Positions 26,633 to 35,674 of a stretch of DNA of 64,000 nucleotides are shown here, piece by piece. Made by a program: the position numbers and the translations under genes. The notes beneath the pieces were generated by a model. The model saw only the letters and a program-made list of their open reading frames with translations. It ran no database searches and had not been told where the DNA came from. The DNA comes from Gleimia hominis (GTDB taxonomy: Bacteria; Actinomycetota; Actinomycetes; Actinomycetales; Actinomycetaceae). The stretch's first letter is position 1, and each line of letters starts with the position of its first letter. The stretch spans positions 124,001 through 188,000 of the forward strand of contig NZ_JASXSX010000001.1 in NCBI RefSeq assembly GCF_032085515.1, given 5' to 3'.

Positions 26633-27229
26633 TCACCATTCCACGGTGCGGCGGCCTTCGAATGCGCGCCCGAGGGTCACTTCGTCCGCGTATTCCAAGT
26701 CCCCACCAACCGGTAGGCCCAGTGCCAGCCGCGAGGTTGGTACCTGCATTGATTCCAGCATTCGCGCCAGGTAAGTAGCGGTGGCTTCCCCCTCAATATT
26801 CGGGTCGGTAGCCAGAATGACTTCTTTAACCGCGCTTGACAACCGGGACATGAGCGAACGGATCCGCAACTGGTCTGGGCCCACACCTCTAATTGGGTCA
26901 ATCGCACCCCCAAGCACGTGATAGAGCCCGCGGTACGAACCGGTACGTTCGATCACTTCCACATCTTTCGCTTCTTCTACCACGCAGATCACCGTTTGGT
27001 CGCGTCGCGGATCCAGGCATACAGAGCACTTCTGCCCCTCCGCGATATTGCCACAAATTTCGCAAAACCTGACTTTTTCTTTAACTTGCTTGAGGGCGTC
27101 CGCGAGCCGGAATACCTCATCTTTATCAGACGCTAAAATGTGGAACGCAATCCGGGACGCCGATTTAGGCCCAACCCCCGGGAGCGTACCGAGCTCTTCA
27201 ATCAGGTCCGCCAAAGCACCTTCGTACAC
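26633..27229 (-). CDS. recR: Recombination protein RecR
   Basis: 198 residues from a GTG start that overlaps the dnaX stop. Helix-hairpin-helix near the N-terminus (LPGVGPKSASRIAFH), C4 zinc finger (CEICGN with CSVC, about 57-72), Toprim domain from about 80 (ICVVEEAKDVEVIERT). RecR with RecF/RecO loads RecA at gaps. The YbaB/EbfC gene often found between dnaX and recR is absent here. Confidence 0.96.
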   Translation of the reverse strand: MYEGALADLIEELGTLPGVGPKSASRIAFHILASDKDEVFRLADALKQVKEKVRFCEICGNIAEGQKCSVCLDPRRDQTVICVVEEAKDVEVIERTGSYRGLYHVLGGAIDPIRGVGPDQLRIRSLMSRLSSAVKEVILATDPNIEGEATATYLARMLESMQVPTSRLALGLPVGGDLEYADEVTLGRAFEGRRTVEW

Positions 27230-30024
27230 TATCTACCACCCTCTGGGTTTTCTGGGATTTCTTCAAGAATGCGGGCGTCCAACAGTTTTTCCACCACCGG
27301 GTAGCCTATCTGTACCGTGGACTCCACCGATGCATCATCCCTACGCGCCCCGCCCGTGAAATCCGTGTCATCCTTACTCACCCCACCCGTGAAATCCGCA
27401 TCGTCCCTATGTGCCCCACCCGTGAAACTCTCTTCTATTTCCGATTCCGCGTGTTCAGCCTGGTCACTGAGCTGGGTTTGCGGGCTGTAAGCGGGTACTT
27501 CGCTTGGCAGAATGTCGTTCGCCTGCGATCGCGCGCTCGTAGCGAATGCTTCGCTTGGCGGAATGTCGTTCGCCTGCGATCGCGCATCTGCAGCGGATTC
27601 GCCCTCTGGTTTTTCTTCCGGCACATTCAGCGACGGTGCGGCAGGTTCGTCACTGGTTTGCGCAATGTTTTCCGCTAACCCAGTGCCTTCATCTTCCGCG
27701 GACGCGTACCTGTCTGACTGCGGGTTTTTCGCCACCTCCGTCGCGTTATTTTCCGCATCCCCTGCCGAGCCACTGGCGGGTTCGCCTGCATTATTTTCCC
27801 CTGAGGAACTACCTGGCTCGGGCGGGTTTTGAGGCGCACCAGTTTGCGCGGACCCCTCATGGGCGGAACTGTCTTGCTCTGCTGTGCGTGTGGTTTGGTT
27901 TCGTCCGCGCCCAGGTACCGCCACTGGCCCCCACCCGGAACTAGCCGGAGTCGCGGCACTACCAGAATTAGTTGATCCCTCGGGACTAGTCGAACTCCCG
28001 AAGCTAGCCGAAGCCTCGGGACTAGCCGCAGGCCTATTCCCCACTGGAGCACTCGCGGAAGAGGCGGCCGGCCTAGTTCTGTCCGTTTGATTCGCATGAC
28101 CTGCTGGGGCACCGCTTGGTTCTTGCCCTTTAACAACGCCCTGAACGGTTTTTGCGCTGCCAGTCACCTGTTTAACAGCCTGAGCGATTATTGGCGCGTG
28201 CCCACTCATGAAGATGCGCACGAGCGTGTCGTTCATGAACCCGAACGTAACTGACTCCGTGTCTTCCGCCACCACGTTCGCGTTCTCCATCAGTGACCGC
28301 GACGAAGACCTAAGCGTCCGCACAGTTTCAAGGAACCGCTCCCAACTCCCCTGGACCGTGTCCCCACCCGTATCCTGCATCGGGGCGCGCGTCGGTTCCG
28401 GTCGCTGGGCAGAGCCCGTCGGTTCCGATTGCTGGGCAGGGCCCGTCGATTCCGGTTGCGACATAGCCGCAGCCGGTTTTTGCTCTGGTTGCGACATAGC
28501 TGCAGATGCTTGCGCAGGTTGCGGCATGGCTGCAGCCGGTTTTTGCTCCGGTTTTGGCATGGCTGCAGATGCTTGCGCGGGTTGCGGCGCTGTCGCACGG
28601 GATTGCTCTGGCTGCAAATCACCTGCAGACGTCTGCGCGGACTGCTGACGCTGGGGGGCCGGTTCGGACTGTTGCAGTTTCTCTTGCTGAGCACGCCGAC
28701 GTTCCTCTTGCACCCGTCGCAACTCCGCCCTGGCAATCTGCGCGTTAGACAGCGGTTCCCCGTTTTCATCCGTTGCCCGAGGCTCTGCAGACTGCGGTCC
28801 ATTCCCCCAAGACCTTGCTGGTCGCGCACGAGCGGCCTCAGACCCCGTGGGCTGCGCTCCACTACCCTGCGCTCCCGCAGGTAAATCCACACTTCCCTGA
28901 GAATGCGGCGACACCGCAGCTTGCGAGGCTTCCACCAAAATGCGGCCAACTAGCAACTCTAACTGCAGACGAGGTGACGTTGCCCCAACCATGGTGCGCA
29001 ACGCCTCATCAGCTAAATCTGCTGCCCGCGACAACCGCGCCGGATTCCACTCTTTCGCCTGCTGGTACATGGCATCCACCTGCGCTTTAGGTAGCTGCCC
29101 CAGAATGTCGCGCGCGCCCTCACCGGCAACAGTGATAATCAGCAAATCCCGCAGGCGCTGCAGCAAATCCTCAACGAACCGGCGCGGATCGTGCCCAGAA
29201 TCAACCATCCGCTCGACTGCACTATAAATACGGGCCCCATCGGATTGCGCTAACGCACCAACCGCGTCATCCAAAAGCGCGTCATCCGTGTACCCAAGTA
29301 GGGCAACCGCACTCTCATACGTTAACTGCGAATCCGCACTGCCGGCCATCAACTGGTCAAGTACTGATAAAGAATCTCGCACGGACCCACCACCGGCCCG
29401 CACCACCAGAGAAAGCACACCTTCTTCAACACTGATCGCTTCGCGGTCACACACGCCCTGCAGAAACGGCATCATGATATCGCCGGGCACCAGGCGGAAC
29501 GGGTAGTGGTGAGTACGCGACCGAATCGTCCCAATAACCCGCTCCGGTTCCGTAGTGGCGAAAATGAATTTAACATGCTCCGGAGGTTCTTCCACCAGCT
29601 TCAGGAGCGCGTTAAACCCCTGCTGCGTAACCATATGCGCTTCGTCAAGAATGAACACTCGGTACCTGTCACGAACCGGCGCGAATGTGGCGCGTTCACG
29701 CAGTTCCCGAGCGTCGTCAACACCGTTGTGGGAGGCCGCGTCGATCTCTATGACGTCCAGCGACCCAGGGCCACCAGTGGCTAGTTCCACGCAGGACTCA
29801 CATTTACCACACGGAGTGTCCGTTGGGCCTTCCGCACAGTTCAGACACCGGGCAAGGATCCGCGCGGAAGTGGTTTTACCGCACCCTCGTGGGCCTGAGA
29901 ACAAGTACGCGTGCGTCACCCGGTTGGCACGCAAAGCCGCTTTAAGGGGTTCGGTGACGTGGGACTGCCCAATCACCTCATCAAACGTTTCGGGACGATA
30001 CCGACGATACAGTGCTGTACTCAC
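27229..30024 (-). CDS. dnaX: DNA polymerase III subunits gamma/tau
   Basis: 931 residues, longer than the common 600-800. Clamp-loader AAA+ module at 1-375: Walker A GPRGCGKTT, zinc-binding Cys (CLNCAEG, CGKCESC), DEAH Walker B. After residue ~385 the chain is low-complexity Ala/Pro/Gln/Ser/Glu with internal repeats (AQASAAMPKPEQKPAAAMPQ and copies; 17-residue SQANDI units; three 11-residue DFTGG units near the end). A predicted tau-like stretch lies at about 560-630. The last 30 residues (VQIGYPVVEKLLDARILEEI) are ordered again. Confidence 0.94.
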   Translation of the reverse strand: MSTALYRRYRPETFDEVIGQSHVTEPLKAALRANRVTHAYLFSGPRGCGKTTSARILARCLNCAEGPTDTPCGKCESCVELATGGPGSLDVIEIDAASHNGVDDARELRERATFAPVRDRYRVFILDEAHMVTQQGFNALLKLVEEPPEHVKFIFATTEPERVIGTIRSRTHHYPFRLVPGDIMMPFLQGVCDREAISVEEGVLSLVVRAGGGSVRDSLSVLDQLMAGSADSQLTYESAVALLGYTDDALLDDAVGALAQSDGARIYSAVERMVDSGHDPRRFVEDLLQRLRDLLIITVAGEGARDILGQLPKAQVDAMYQQAKEWNPARLSRAADLADEALRTMVGATSPRLQLELLVGRILVEASQAAVSPHSQGSVDLPAGAQGSGAQPTGSEAARARPARSWGNGPQSAEPRATDENGEPLSNAQIARAELRRVQEERRRAQQEKLQQSEPAPQRQQSAQTSAGDLQPEQSRATAPQPAQASAAMPKPEQKPAAAMPQPAQASAAMSQPEQKPAAAMSQPESTGPAQQSEPTGSAQRPEPTRAPMQDTGGDTVQGSWERFLETVRTLRSSSRSLMENANVVAEDTESVTFGFMNDTLVRIFMSGHAPIIAQAVKQVTGSAKTVQGVVKGQEPSGAPAGHANQTDRTRPAASSASAPVGNRPAASPEASASFGSSTSPEGSTNSGSAATPASSGWGPVAVPGRGRNQTTRTAEQDSSAHEGSAQTGAPQNPPEPGSSSGENNAGEPASGSAGDAENNATEVAKNPQSDRYASAEDEGTGLAENIAQTSDEPAAPSLNVPEEKPEGESAADARSQANDIPPSEAFATSARSQANDILPSEVPAYSPQTQLSDQAEHAESEIEESFTGGAHRDDADFTGGVSKDDTDFTGGARRDDASVESTVQIGYPVVEKLLDARILEEIPENPEGGR
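27347..27595. repeat. In-frame tandem repeats in the 3' part of dnaX
   Basis: 33-bp units (encoding DFTGG-x-x-x-DD-x, three copies) at about 27347-27425, and two 51-bp units containing GAATGTCGTTCGCCTGCGAT at about 27495-27595. Both unit lengths are multiples of three. Confidence 0.8.
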
Positions 30025-30112
30025 AGTTGAACTCTAACCTGAACTCCGACTCGTAATCATGTCTGTCTAACCACGGTAGCTTTCGGGAGGCTGGTTGGCG
30101 GGTATTTTGCAT

Positions 30113-30616
30113 CTATCTGGCGGCAAAATCGCCAACTATTGCGTGGGTTGCTTCGATGAGATCGCGGGTTCGTAGCCGCACGGAAAGCCCCCGGCCACCC
30201 CCAGACACGATCATGTATTCAAGTGTTGTTGCGCGCGCGTCAACCACCACTTGGCAGGGGCGTTTTTGCCCGAACGGGCTGATTCCACCCACTACGTAAC
30301 CGGTCCGCACCTGCGCTTTGTGGGGATCCATGAAACTCGCTTTCTTCCCTTTCGTCACGCGAGCCAGGTTCTTGAGGGACACGCGGTCTGCCGCACTGAT
30401 AATCACCGAGTACGGTTCATTATCAACCTCAATGATCAAAGTTTTGAACACCTCCGACGGGTCGTAACCAAGCTTCTGCGCAGCTTCTTTACCGAACCCA
30501 CCGTCGAAATTATTCTCGTGGTGGTACGCAAGTTCCTCAAACGCAATGCCTTTATTATGCAGCTCTTGCAGTGCCGCTGTGCTTTCTGAACCTGCTGCTT
30601 TCTTCGTTTTCGACAC
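30113..30616 (-). CDS. ybaK: YbaK/EbsC-type Cys-tRNA(Pro)/Cys-tRNA(Cys) deacylase
   Basis: 167 residues covering the whole YbaK/ProX editing domain. Motifs: KTLIIEVDNEPYSVIISA, the conserved Lys in KNLARVTKGKKASF, and GYVVGGISPFGQK near the C-terminus. YbaK removes Cys mischarged onto tRNA-Pro. The N-terminal 15 residues are polar and variable. Monocistronic, behind dnaX on the same strand but 90 nt further up. Confidence 0.9.
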   Translation of the reverse strand: MSKTKKAAGSESTAALQELHNKGIAFEELAYHHENNFDGGFGKEAAQKLGYDPSEVFKTLIIEVDNEPYSVIISAADRVSLKNLARVTKGKKASFMDPHKAQVRTGYVVGGISPFGQKRPCQVVVDARATTLEYMIVSGGGRGLSVRLRTRDLIEATHAIVGDFAAR

Positions 30617-30941
30617 GTCCCCTCCCGGCCTGGTTATTCACGACGTGACGCCGACGCCTCGCCACAACTACCAACTACCAACTACCAACTACCAACTACC
30701 AACTACCAATGGTACGCCACAGGGCCCGTGGTTCCCTTCCGTGAAATTGCCGCTATTGATATGCGGATCGCTCGCTTTCTTATTCAATGTTGCGGATCTG
30801 ACAACGGCGAGTTCGACTTACGTAGACACAATTAGCTACACTTTATGCTGTTGTGTTTTCGTCTGAGGCACTAAAGCACCTCTTCGGACAGTAAATAGTC
30901 CGTTGGGAGCAAGGTCTTTTAACAACGCAAACTCAACCACT
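30617..30941. other. Gene-free stretch between ybaK and tRNA-Ser
   Basis: Apart from the CAACTAC repeat there is no credible gene. A short AT-richer part at 30770-30880 probably contains promoters for the tRNA on the right and, on the minus strand, ybaK on the left. Confidence 0.5.
30665..30706. repeat. Six perfect heptamer repeats CAACTAC
   Basis: Exactly six copies of CAACTAC in tandem. They lie about 50-90 nt upstream of the ybaK start, where length change could alter promoter spacing. Confidence 0.95.
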
Positions 30942-31029
30942 GGAGGATTCGCCTAGTGGCCTATGGCGCTCGCTTGGAAAGCGGGTTGGGTGCAAGCCCT
31001 CGGGGGTTCGAATCCCCCATCCTCCGCCA
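30942..31029 (+). tRNA. tRNA-Ser (GGA)
   Basis: Acceptor GGAGGAT/ATCCTCC, anticodon loop CTTGGAAAG giving GGA, long variable arm as expected for Ser, T arm GGGGG-TTCGAAT-CCCCC. Mature part 30942-31026 with G discriminator; CCA is encoded at 31027-31029. Confidence 0.96.
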
Positions 31030-31032
31030 CGG

Positions 31033-31063
31033 CCCCGCTGTTTCCTTGAAATGGCGGGGTTTT
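31033..31063 (+). terminator. Intrinsic terminator after tRNA-Ser
   Basis: CCCCGC (31033-31038) pairs with GCGGGG (31054-31059), followed by TTTT. Confidence 0.75.
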
Positions 31064-31178
31064 CACATGGTTGGGGCTTGCGTTCTGGCGGGTTGAGAAA
31101 CTCTTCATGCTCGGGTGGAGTTTGGTGTTAGAAGAATGGCGACGGTGAGTTCAGGATCACTGGCTTATAGTCCCTACC

Positions 31179-31490
31179 TCAGTTGCCGCAATTATTATCA
31201 TCGCGTTTAGCCTGGGCAGCGAGCATGTCGTCAAGGCCCTCGCGGAAATACTCCAGCGCATAATCGTCGCCATCAACATCCGACCACGGGACAAGCTTGT
31301 CCCACGCCTCTAACAGTTCAGGAGAGAAAATAAACCCCCGGCTTTCAAACAACCCCGGTGCAGCAGACTCAACCGCACAAAACGGGTCCATCTCATAAAA
31401 AGAATTCCCGTAGTTGGCGTTCCACCTATACTCACTTACCTGTGCTTTTAGCTCCTTTATGGAGCGCTCCACAGCCTCATCAAAATCCAT
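31179..31490 (-). CDS. Small protein of unknown function beside the CRISPR array
   Basis: 103 residues from ATG 31490, preceded by AGGAAG 10 nt upstream; a longer frame to 31607 runs into the terminal CRISPR repeat and is rejected. The protein is acidic with an Asp/Glu-rich C-terminal half (WSDVDGDDYALEYFREGLDD) and no membrane segment. I do not recognise the family. It lies at the trailer end of the array, pointing away from it. No link to CRISPR function can be claimed. Confidence 0.55.
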   Translation of the reverse strand: MDFDEAVERSIKELKAQVSEYRWNANYGNSFYEMDPFCAVESAAPGLFESRGFIFSPELLEAWDKLVPWSDVDGDDYALEYFREGLDDMLAAQAKRDDNNCGN

Positions 31491-31549
31491 AACTAACCCG
31501 CTTCCTAGCTCTATCCACCGACATTGTAAACGCAGCACCCAGCAGCTTG

Positions 31550-33224
31550 TCCGCATCCCCACGTGCGTGGGGAACACGAAAACAAGCGTAGTATCTACGC
31601 TACACATAGCGGCTCATCCCCACATGCGTGGGGAGCACCTCGCGCTCACACCCCCGCCGGAACTATCTGACGGCTCATCCCCACATGCGTGGGGAGCACT
31701 GATTCCCCCGGTGCGGCGCGCTGGGGTGAATAGGCTCATCCCCACATGCGTGGGGAGCACGTGTTGCCGGCTGGTGTTGATCCGCTCGAGGGCGGCTCAT
31801 CCCCACATGCGTGGGGAGCACCCTCATCAACGCCGCACTTGGGTCGAAGCAGCGGGCTCATCCCCACATGCGTGGGGAGCACACTAGTAATCTCCGAGCG
31901 TATGGCCTCGAGCTCGGCTCATCCCCACATGCGTGGGGAGCACCCACTGTGCTTCTGGCAGGGTGGATAGTACGGGGGCTCATCCCCACATGCGTGGGGA
32001 GCACAGCCCCTCGAGTGCTCTCATGAGTGTCTCGGTCGGCTCATCCCCACATGCGTGGGGAGCACTAATGGGTGAGTAGGCAAAAAGTCTGGCTGGAAGG
32101 CTCATCCCCACATGCGTGGGGAGCACCCATGCCGTATCGCGGCCCACATTCCATGGCGCGGCTCATCCCCACATGCGTGGGGAGCACCTCACGTGGAAGT
32201 GGTGGAGCAGGATCTTGGTGGGCTCATCCCCACATGCGTGGGGAGCACGCGCATGAAGACACTTCTGGCCCAACTAGTGAGGGCTCATCCCCACATGCGT
32301 GGGGAGCACGGGTTAAGCGGTGTTAGTTGCGCGGGCGCGCCCGGCTCATCCCCACATGCGTGGGGAGCACTCGATGCAGCATCGTATTCTGGGTTGCGGG
32401 GATGGCTCATCCCCACATGCGTGGGGAGCACTACTATACCCCACCAACAACACTAATGCAACTGGGCTCATCCCCACATGCGTGGGGAGCACATTCTCCC
32501 AATCCACCTGCACAGACGTAACATCGGCTCATCCCCACATGCGTGGGGAGCACTGAGAACCACCCCAAAATATGAGGTCACCTTTAGGCTCATCCCCACA
32601 TGCGTGGGGAGCACAATTTCACGCCCAGGGCTGCCCCAGCGCGGCCGGGCTCATCCCCACATGCGTGGGGAGCACATGACCTGATCCGCCTAGTGTGGTC
32701 TAGCTACGGGCTCATCCCCACATGCGTGGGGAGCACGCGTGGCGGGACGCGATGATCAGCGCGATCGCAGGCTCATCCCCACATGCGTGGGGAGCACTTC
32801 GCTCACCCATGCGCGTGAGCGAATCCCCGAGGCTCATCCCCACATGCGTGGGGAGCACACTAAGAATGTGTTGGGCGCGACGCCTGTTGAGGGCTCATCC
32901 CCACATGCGTGGGGAGCACGTTCATAGCACCTATGAACCACGTTCACCCGAAGGCTCATCCCCACATGCGTGGGGAGCACGTTTGGACTATCCGTGTTAA
33001 CACCATGGCGTTGGGCTCATCCCCACATGCGTGGGGAGCACTAGCACACAGCAGCATGGAGCGGCGCCTAGATGGGCTCATCCCCACATGCGTGGGGAGC
33101 ACTTCATGGCCTTTATATTTCGCGCGGCAAAGGTAGGCTCATCCCCACATGCGTGGGGAGCACGCGCGGTATCACTAGCTGCCGTGTACCGCGCGGGGCT
33201 CATCCCCACATGCGTGGGGAGCAC
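31550..33224 (-). CRISPR. Type I-E-like CRISPR array: 28 repeats, 27 spacers
   Basis: Repeat of 28 nt, on the plus strand GGCTCATCCCCACATG followed by CGTGGGGAGCAC; spacers are 33 nt. From 31611 to 33224 there are 27 repeats at a strict 61-nt period. A 28th repeat at 31550-31577 has five mismatches. In the usual I-E orientation (GTGCTCCCCACGCATG...) transcription is on the minus strand, so the degenerate copy is the leader-distal end and the newest spacer is at 33164-33196. The perfect stem CCCCAC-ATG-CGTGGGG part of the repeat would be processed by a Cas6e-type enzyme. No cas gene occurs in the window. Confidence 0.98.
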
Positions 33225-33354
33225 ACTTGTTGATCAGCAGAAACGTCCTGTTACCTACTGGTTTTCATTTACTTCCGCGAGATAGACAAGGTGCGAGCAG
33301 CTTCCCTCCACCCTCATTATCGCATAATCAAGAACCGTTGCGAGATGGGTAGGT
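33225..33354 (-). promoter_or_regulatory. Probable CRISPR leader
   Basis: About 130 nt between the leader-proximal repeat and the terminator of the neighbouring phosphatase gene. It contains no gene and has AT-rich patches (33255-33275, 33310-33335). Leader function is inferred from array polarity. Confidence 0.6.
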
Positions 33355-33399
33355 AAAACATGAGGCACCACGGTCCATCGAGTACCGCAGTGCCTCATG
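33355..33399 (-). terminator. Strong terminator of the phosphatase gene
   Basis: Perfect 10-bp arms CATGAGGCAC (33359-33368) and GTGCCTCATG (33390-33399), with a further CGGT/ACCG pairing inside; on the minus strand a TTTT run follows. It insulates the array leader from upstream transcription. Confidence 0.88.
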
Positions 33400-33421
33400 C
33401 GAAAAAGGAATTACCAACTAA

Positions 33422-35500
33422 TCACGGTAGGTAGTAAGCGGGGTTCGGCACCTTGTAGGCGCGGTCAGAAGCGCCACCCTTCAGGTCCGAGTACTGATCC
33501 CCAAAGTTACCAACCACCCGGTAGCCAAGGTCGTTCTCAAAGTGCTTACGCACCGAAGACTTGTACTCAACTGTTGTGCACTTGTCCTGCGCGCAACTCA
33601 CCCAATCCGGTAACTCAGCTTTCAACGAACTCGCCTTCAACACAAACTGGTCGAACTGCGGGTACCCAGCCTCAAGCAAGTTACGTTTCGTAACATCCGT
33701 CAACTGTGCCTCACGGCCAGTTAACACAGCTACCGAACAACCAGCGTTCTTCGCTTCCTTAACCACATCCACCATTCCAGGCACAGCAGGTAGCGAATGA
33801 TAGTTAGTCTTCAAATAATCAATCTCAGCTTCATGCGACCAGTTCAAATCCATCGACTCCTGCATCGCATACGTCAACAACATCGTGTCATCCACATCGA
33901 ACACCGCCAACGGCTTCTGGCCCTTAGCAACACCCGCAGCACAACGCTTCACCAAGTCCTCACCATTCTTCTTAGCAAGCGCCCGCGATTCCTTCGCATA
34001 CTGGGAATCGTTCAAATCAGCAACCCGCTCACCAGCCTCATCAAGATGCGAACCGTAATACTCCCGGATCGTCGCCTTCACAATATCCATATTCGGCACC
34101 TGATCACCCGTAACCCCAGGCACACTCCCAGACGACCCATCCGCAGCCACCTGCCACGTATACTCCGCCGGAGCCATGCCCGCAGCCGCATCAGCCTGCT
34201 CCGCCTCTGGCAAATCCGGGCTCGGCAAATAATACGACGGATTCGGCAACTTCACCGCCTGCTGCGCGTAACCACCCTGCAGATCCGACCACTGATCACC
34301 AAAGTTACCAACAATCGTGTACCCCAGATCCTCCTGAATATGCTGACGCGTACCCGCCTTAAACTGAACCGTCGTACACTTATTCTTCTCCATGTCACAA
34401 CGCCCCTGATCCTGCAAATACTGAGGCATCTGCGCGCCCTTATTGAACTTCGTGAAGAACCGATCAATATTAAACGCCGGCTCACCCTGCACATCCACAT
34501 AACCAGCAGCCGCCAAATTATCCACCGTGTACTGCTTCTGCGAATCCGCCCGGCCCGTCAAACCAATAATCTCGCAACCAGCCTGCGACAAACGCTTCAC
34601 CACATCCACCATTCCCGGTGTAGCTGGCATCTGATTACCATCAAACCATGCCTGCTGCTTATCTGGCGTGAACATGAAATGCATATACGCATCTTCCATA
34701 TCGTAAGTGAACAGCGTCGTATCATCCGAGTCGAACACTGCCGCCGGCTTCTTACCCGCAGCCACCGCAGCTTGGCACCGATCCGCAACCTGCTCCGCTG
34801 CCTTACTAACCACCGCGGTCACATCCGAAATATAAGGCGACTGAGTTTTATTCGCAATCCCCTTATCATCCGCATTGTAGTAAGCCCGCACAGTTTTCTT
34901 CGCGATATCCCAGTTAATAATCTGCTCACCACTAGCCGTCTTCCCAGTCGACCCATCCGCCGCCAGCGTATAAGTAGCCTGAGGCTTCATCCAGCTTTCG
35001 TCCGCATCCGACCGTTTGTCGTTCGGATCGTTCCCGCTCGGTGGTTCCGACGGGTTCGAGCCCGGAGTTTCACCCGGTTTGTTGGTCCCCGGGCCGCTAG
35101 TACCAGGCTCGTTCCCCGCTCCCGGTTTACTACCGCCCGGCTTGTTTGCACCAGGGTCGGTTGCGCCCGGTTTATTTGCACCAGGGGCGGTCGCGCCCGG
35201 CTTCGACACCACCCCACCCGCGTTATCGCGCGCAGGATCGTAGTGGTAACCAGCTGGACACGCCTTCGCCGTTCCCGCTTGTTCAGCCGCATTTGCCTGA
35301 GGGGCCGCCAACCCCATCGGCACCAGAGCCAGCACCGCAAACGCAGCCACAACACCGAAGTTGCGCCGGCGCCTCAGGAGCAAAAAAATACCCGCTATCA
35401 ACAAGATAGCGGATACGCCAGCCGCCCAAATGGCGGTGGAACCAGTGTGCGCAAGATTCGGCACACAATAATCGGGGACTTTTGCCAAACTCATGATCAC
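33422..35500 (-). CDS. Secreted/membrane protein with two HAD acid-phosphatase domains and an N-terminal sorting-like signal
   Basis: 692 residues from GTG 35500, chosen because GGAG lies 7 nt upstream. Residues 16-20 read LAHTG, followed by a hydrophobic helix (23-42), RRRR (43-46), a second hydrophobic stretch (49-68) and an ANA-A cleavage-like site (about 71). A Pro/Gly/Lys-rich linker (about 100-155) follows. Two acid-phosphatase class B/VSP-type HAD domains are then seen: first with FDSDDT near 256, second with FDVDDT near 534; both keep a GLTGRAD/VLTGREA Thr-Gly-Arg motif and a late NFGDQWSD/NFGDQYSD Asp. It probably dephosphorylates small substrates outside the membrane. The substrate is unknown. 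Confidence 0.85.
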   Translation of the reverse strand: MIMSLAKVPDYCVPNLAHTGSTAIWAAGVSAILLIAGIFLLLRRRRNFGVVAAFAVLALVPMGLAAPQANAAEQAGTAKACPAGYHYDPARDNAGGVVSKPGATAPGANKPGATDPGANKPGGSKPGAGNEPGTSGPGTNKPGETPGSNPSEPPSGNDPNDKRSDADESWMKPQATYTLAADGSTGKTASGEQIINWDIAKKTVRAYYNADDKGIANKTQSPYISDVTAVVSKAAEQVADRCQAAVAAGKKPAAVFDSDDTTLFTYDMEDAYMHFMFTPDKQQAWFDGNQMPATPGMVDVVKRLSQAGCEIIGLTGRADSQKQYTVDNLAAAGYVDVQGEPAFNIDRFFTKFNKGAQMPQYLQDQGRCDMEKNKCTTVQFKAGTRQHIQEDLGYTIVGNFGDQWSDLQGGYAQQAVKLPNPSYYLPSPDLPEAEQADAAAGMAPAEYTWQVAADGSSGSVPGVTGDQVPNMDIVKATIREYYGSHLDEAGERVADLNDSQYAKESRALAKKNGEDLVKRCAAGVAKGQKPLAVFDVDDTMLLTYAMQESMDLNWSHEAEIDYLKTNYHSLPAVPGMVDVVKEAKNAGCSVAVLTGREAQLTDVTKRNLLEAGYPQFDQFVLKASSLKAELPDWVSCAQDKCTTVEYKSSVRKHFENDLGYRVVGNFGDQYSDLKGGASDRAYKVPNPAYYLP

Positions 35501-35613
35501 AAAACCACTCCGTTCACATAGTAATAGTGGACACAAAAAGCATACGTCGCCACGCAGCTACTTCGCAGCCCCCTAACCATCTGTGCAAGCGGCAAACGGT
35601 TTCGACAATTGGG

Positions 35614-35655
35614 GCGCGCCACCACGGGGCATGCGTATCACCCGTGATGGCGCGC
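35614..35655 (-). terminator. Hairpin downstream of the PEPCK gene
   Basis: GCGCGCCACCACGGG (35614-35628) pairs with CCCGTGATGGCGCGC (35641-35655) with one G-T pair. It starts 20 nt after the PEPCK stop. There is no T-run, so termination or mRNA stabilisation are both possible. Confidence 0.5.
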
Positions 35656-35674
35656 TTCAAAAATGCACCGCATG

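Noticed and set aside
31578..33196. Self-targeting of the prophage or other window sequence by a spacer
   Set aside because: No spacer was seen to match the prophage or other genes by eye on either strand; a proper search is still needed.
31611..33285. Several plus-strand frames with SSPHAWGA, LIPTCVGST and HPHMRGEH repeats
   Set aside because: These are translations of the CRISPR repeat in three frames, not proteins.
31179..33420. Search for cas genes beside the array
   Set aside because: The only neighbouring genes are a small acidic protein and a phosphatase; neither resembles a Cas protein.
33797..35521. Long plus-strand open frame of 574 residues opposite the phosphatase gene
   Set aside because: Arg/Ile/His-rich shadow of the phosphatase gene with no ribosome site or domain.
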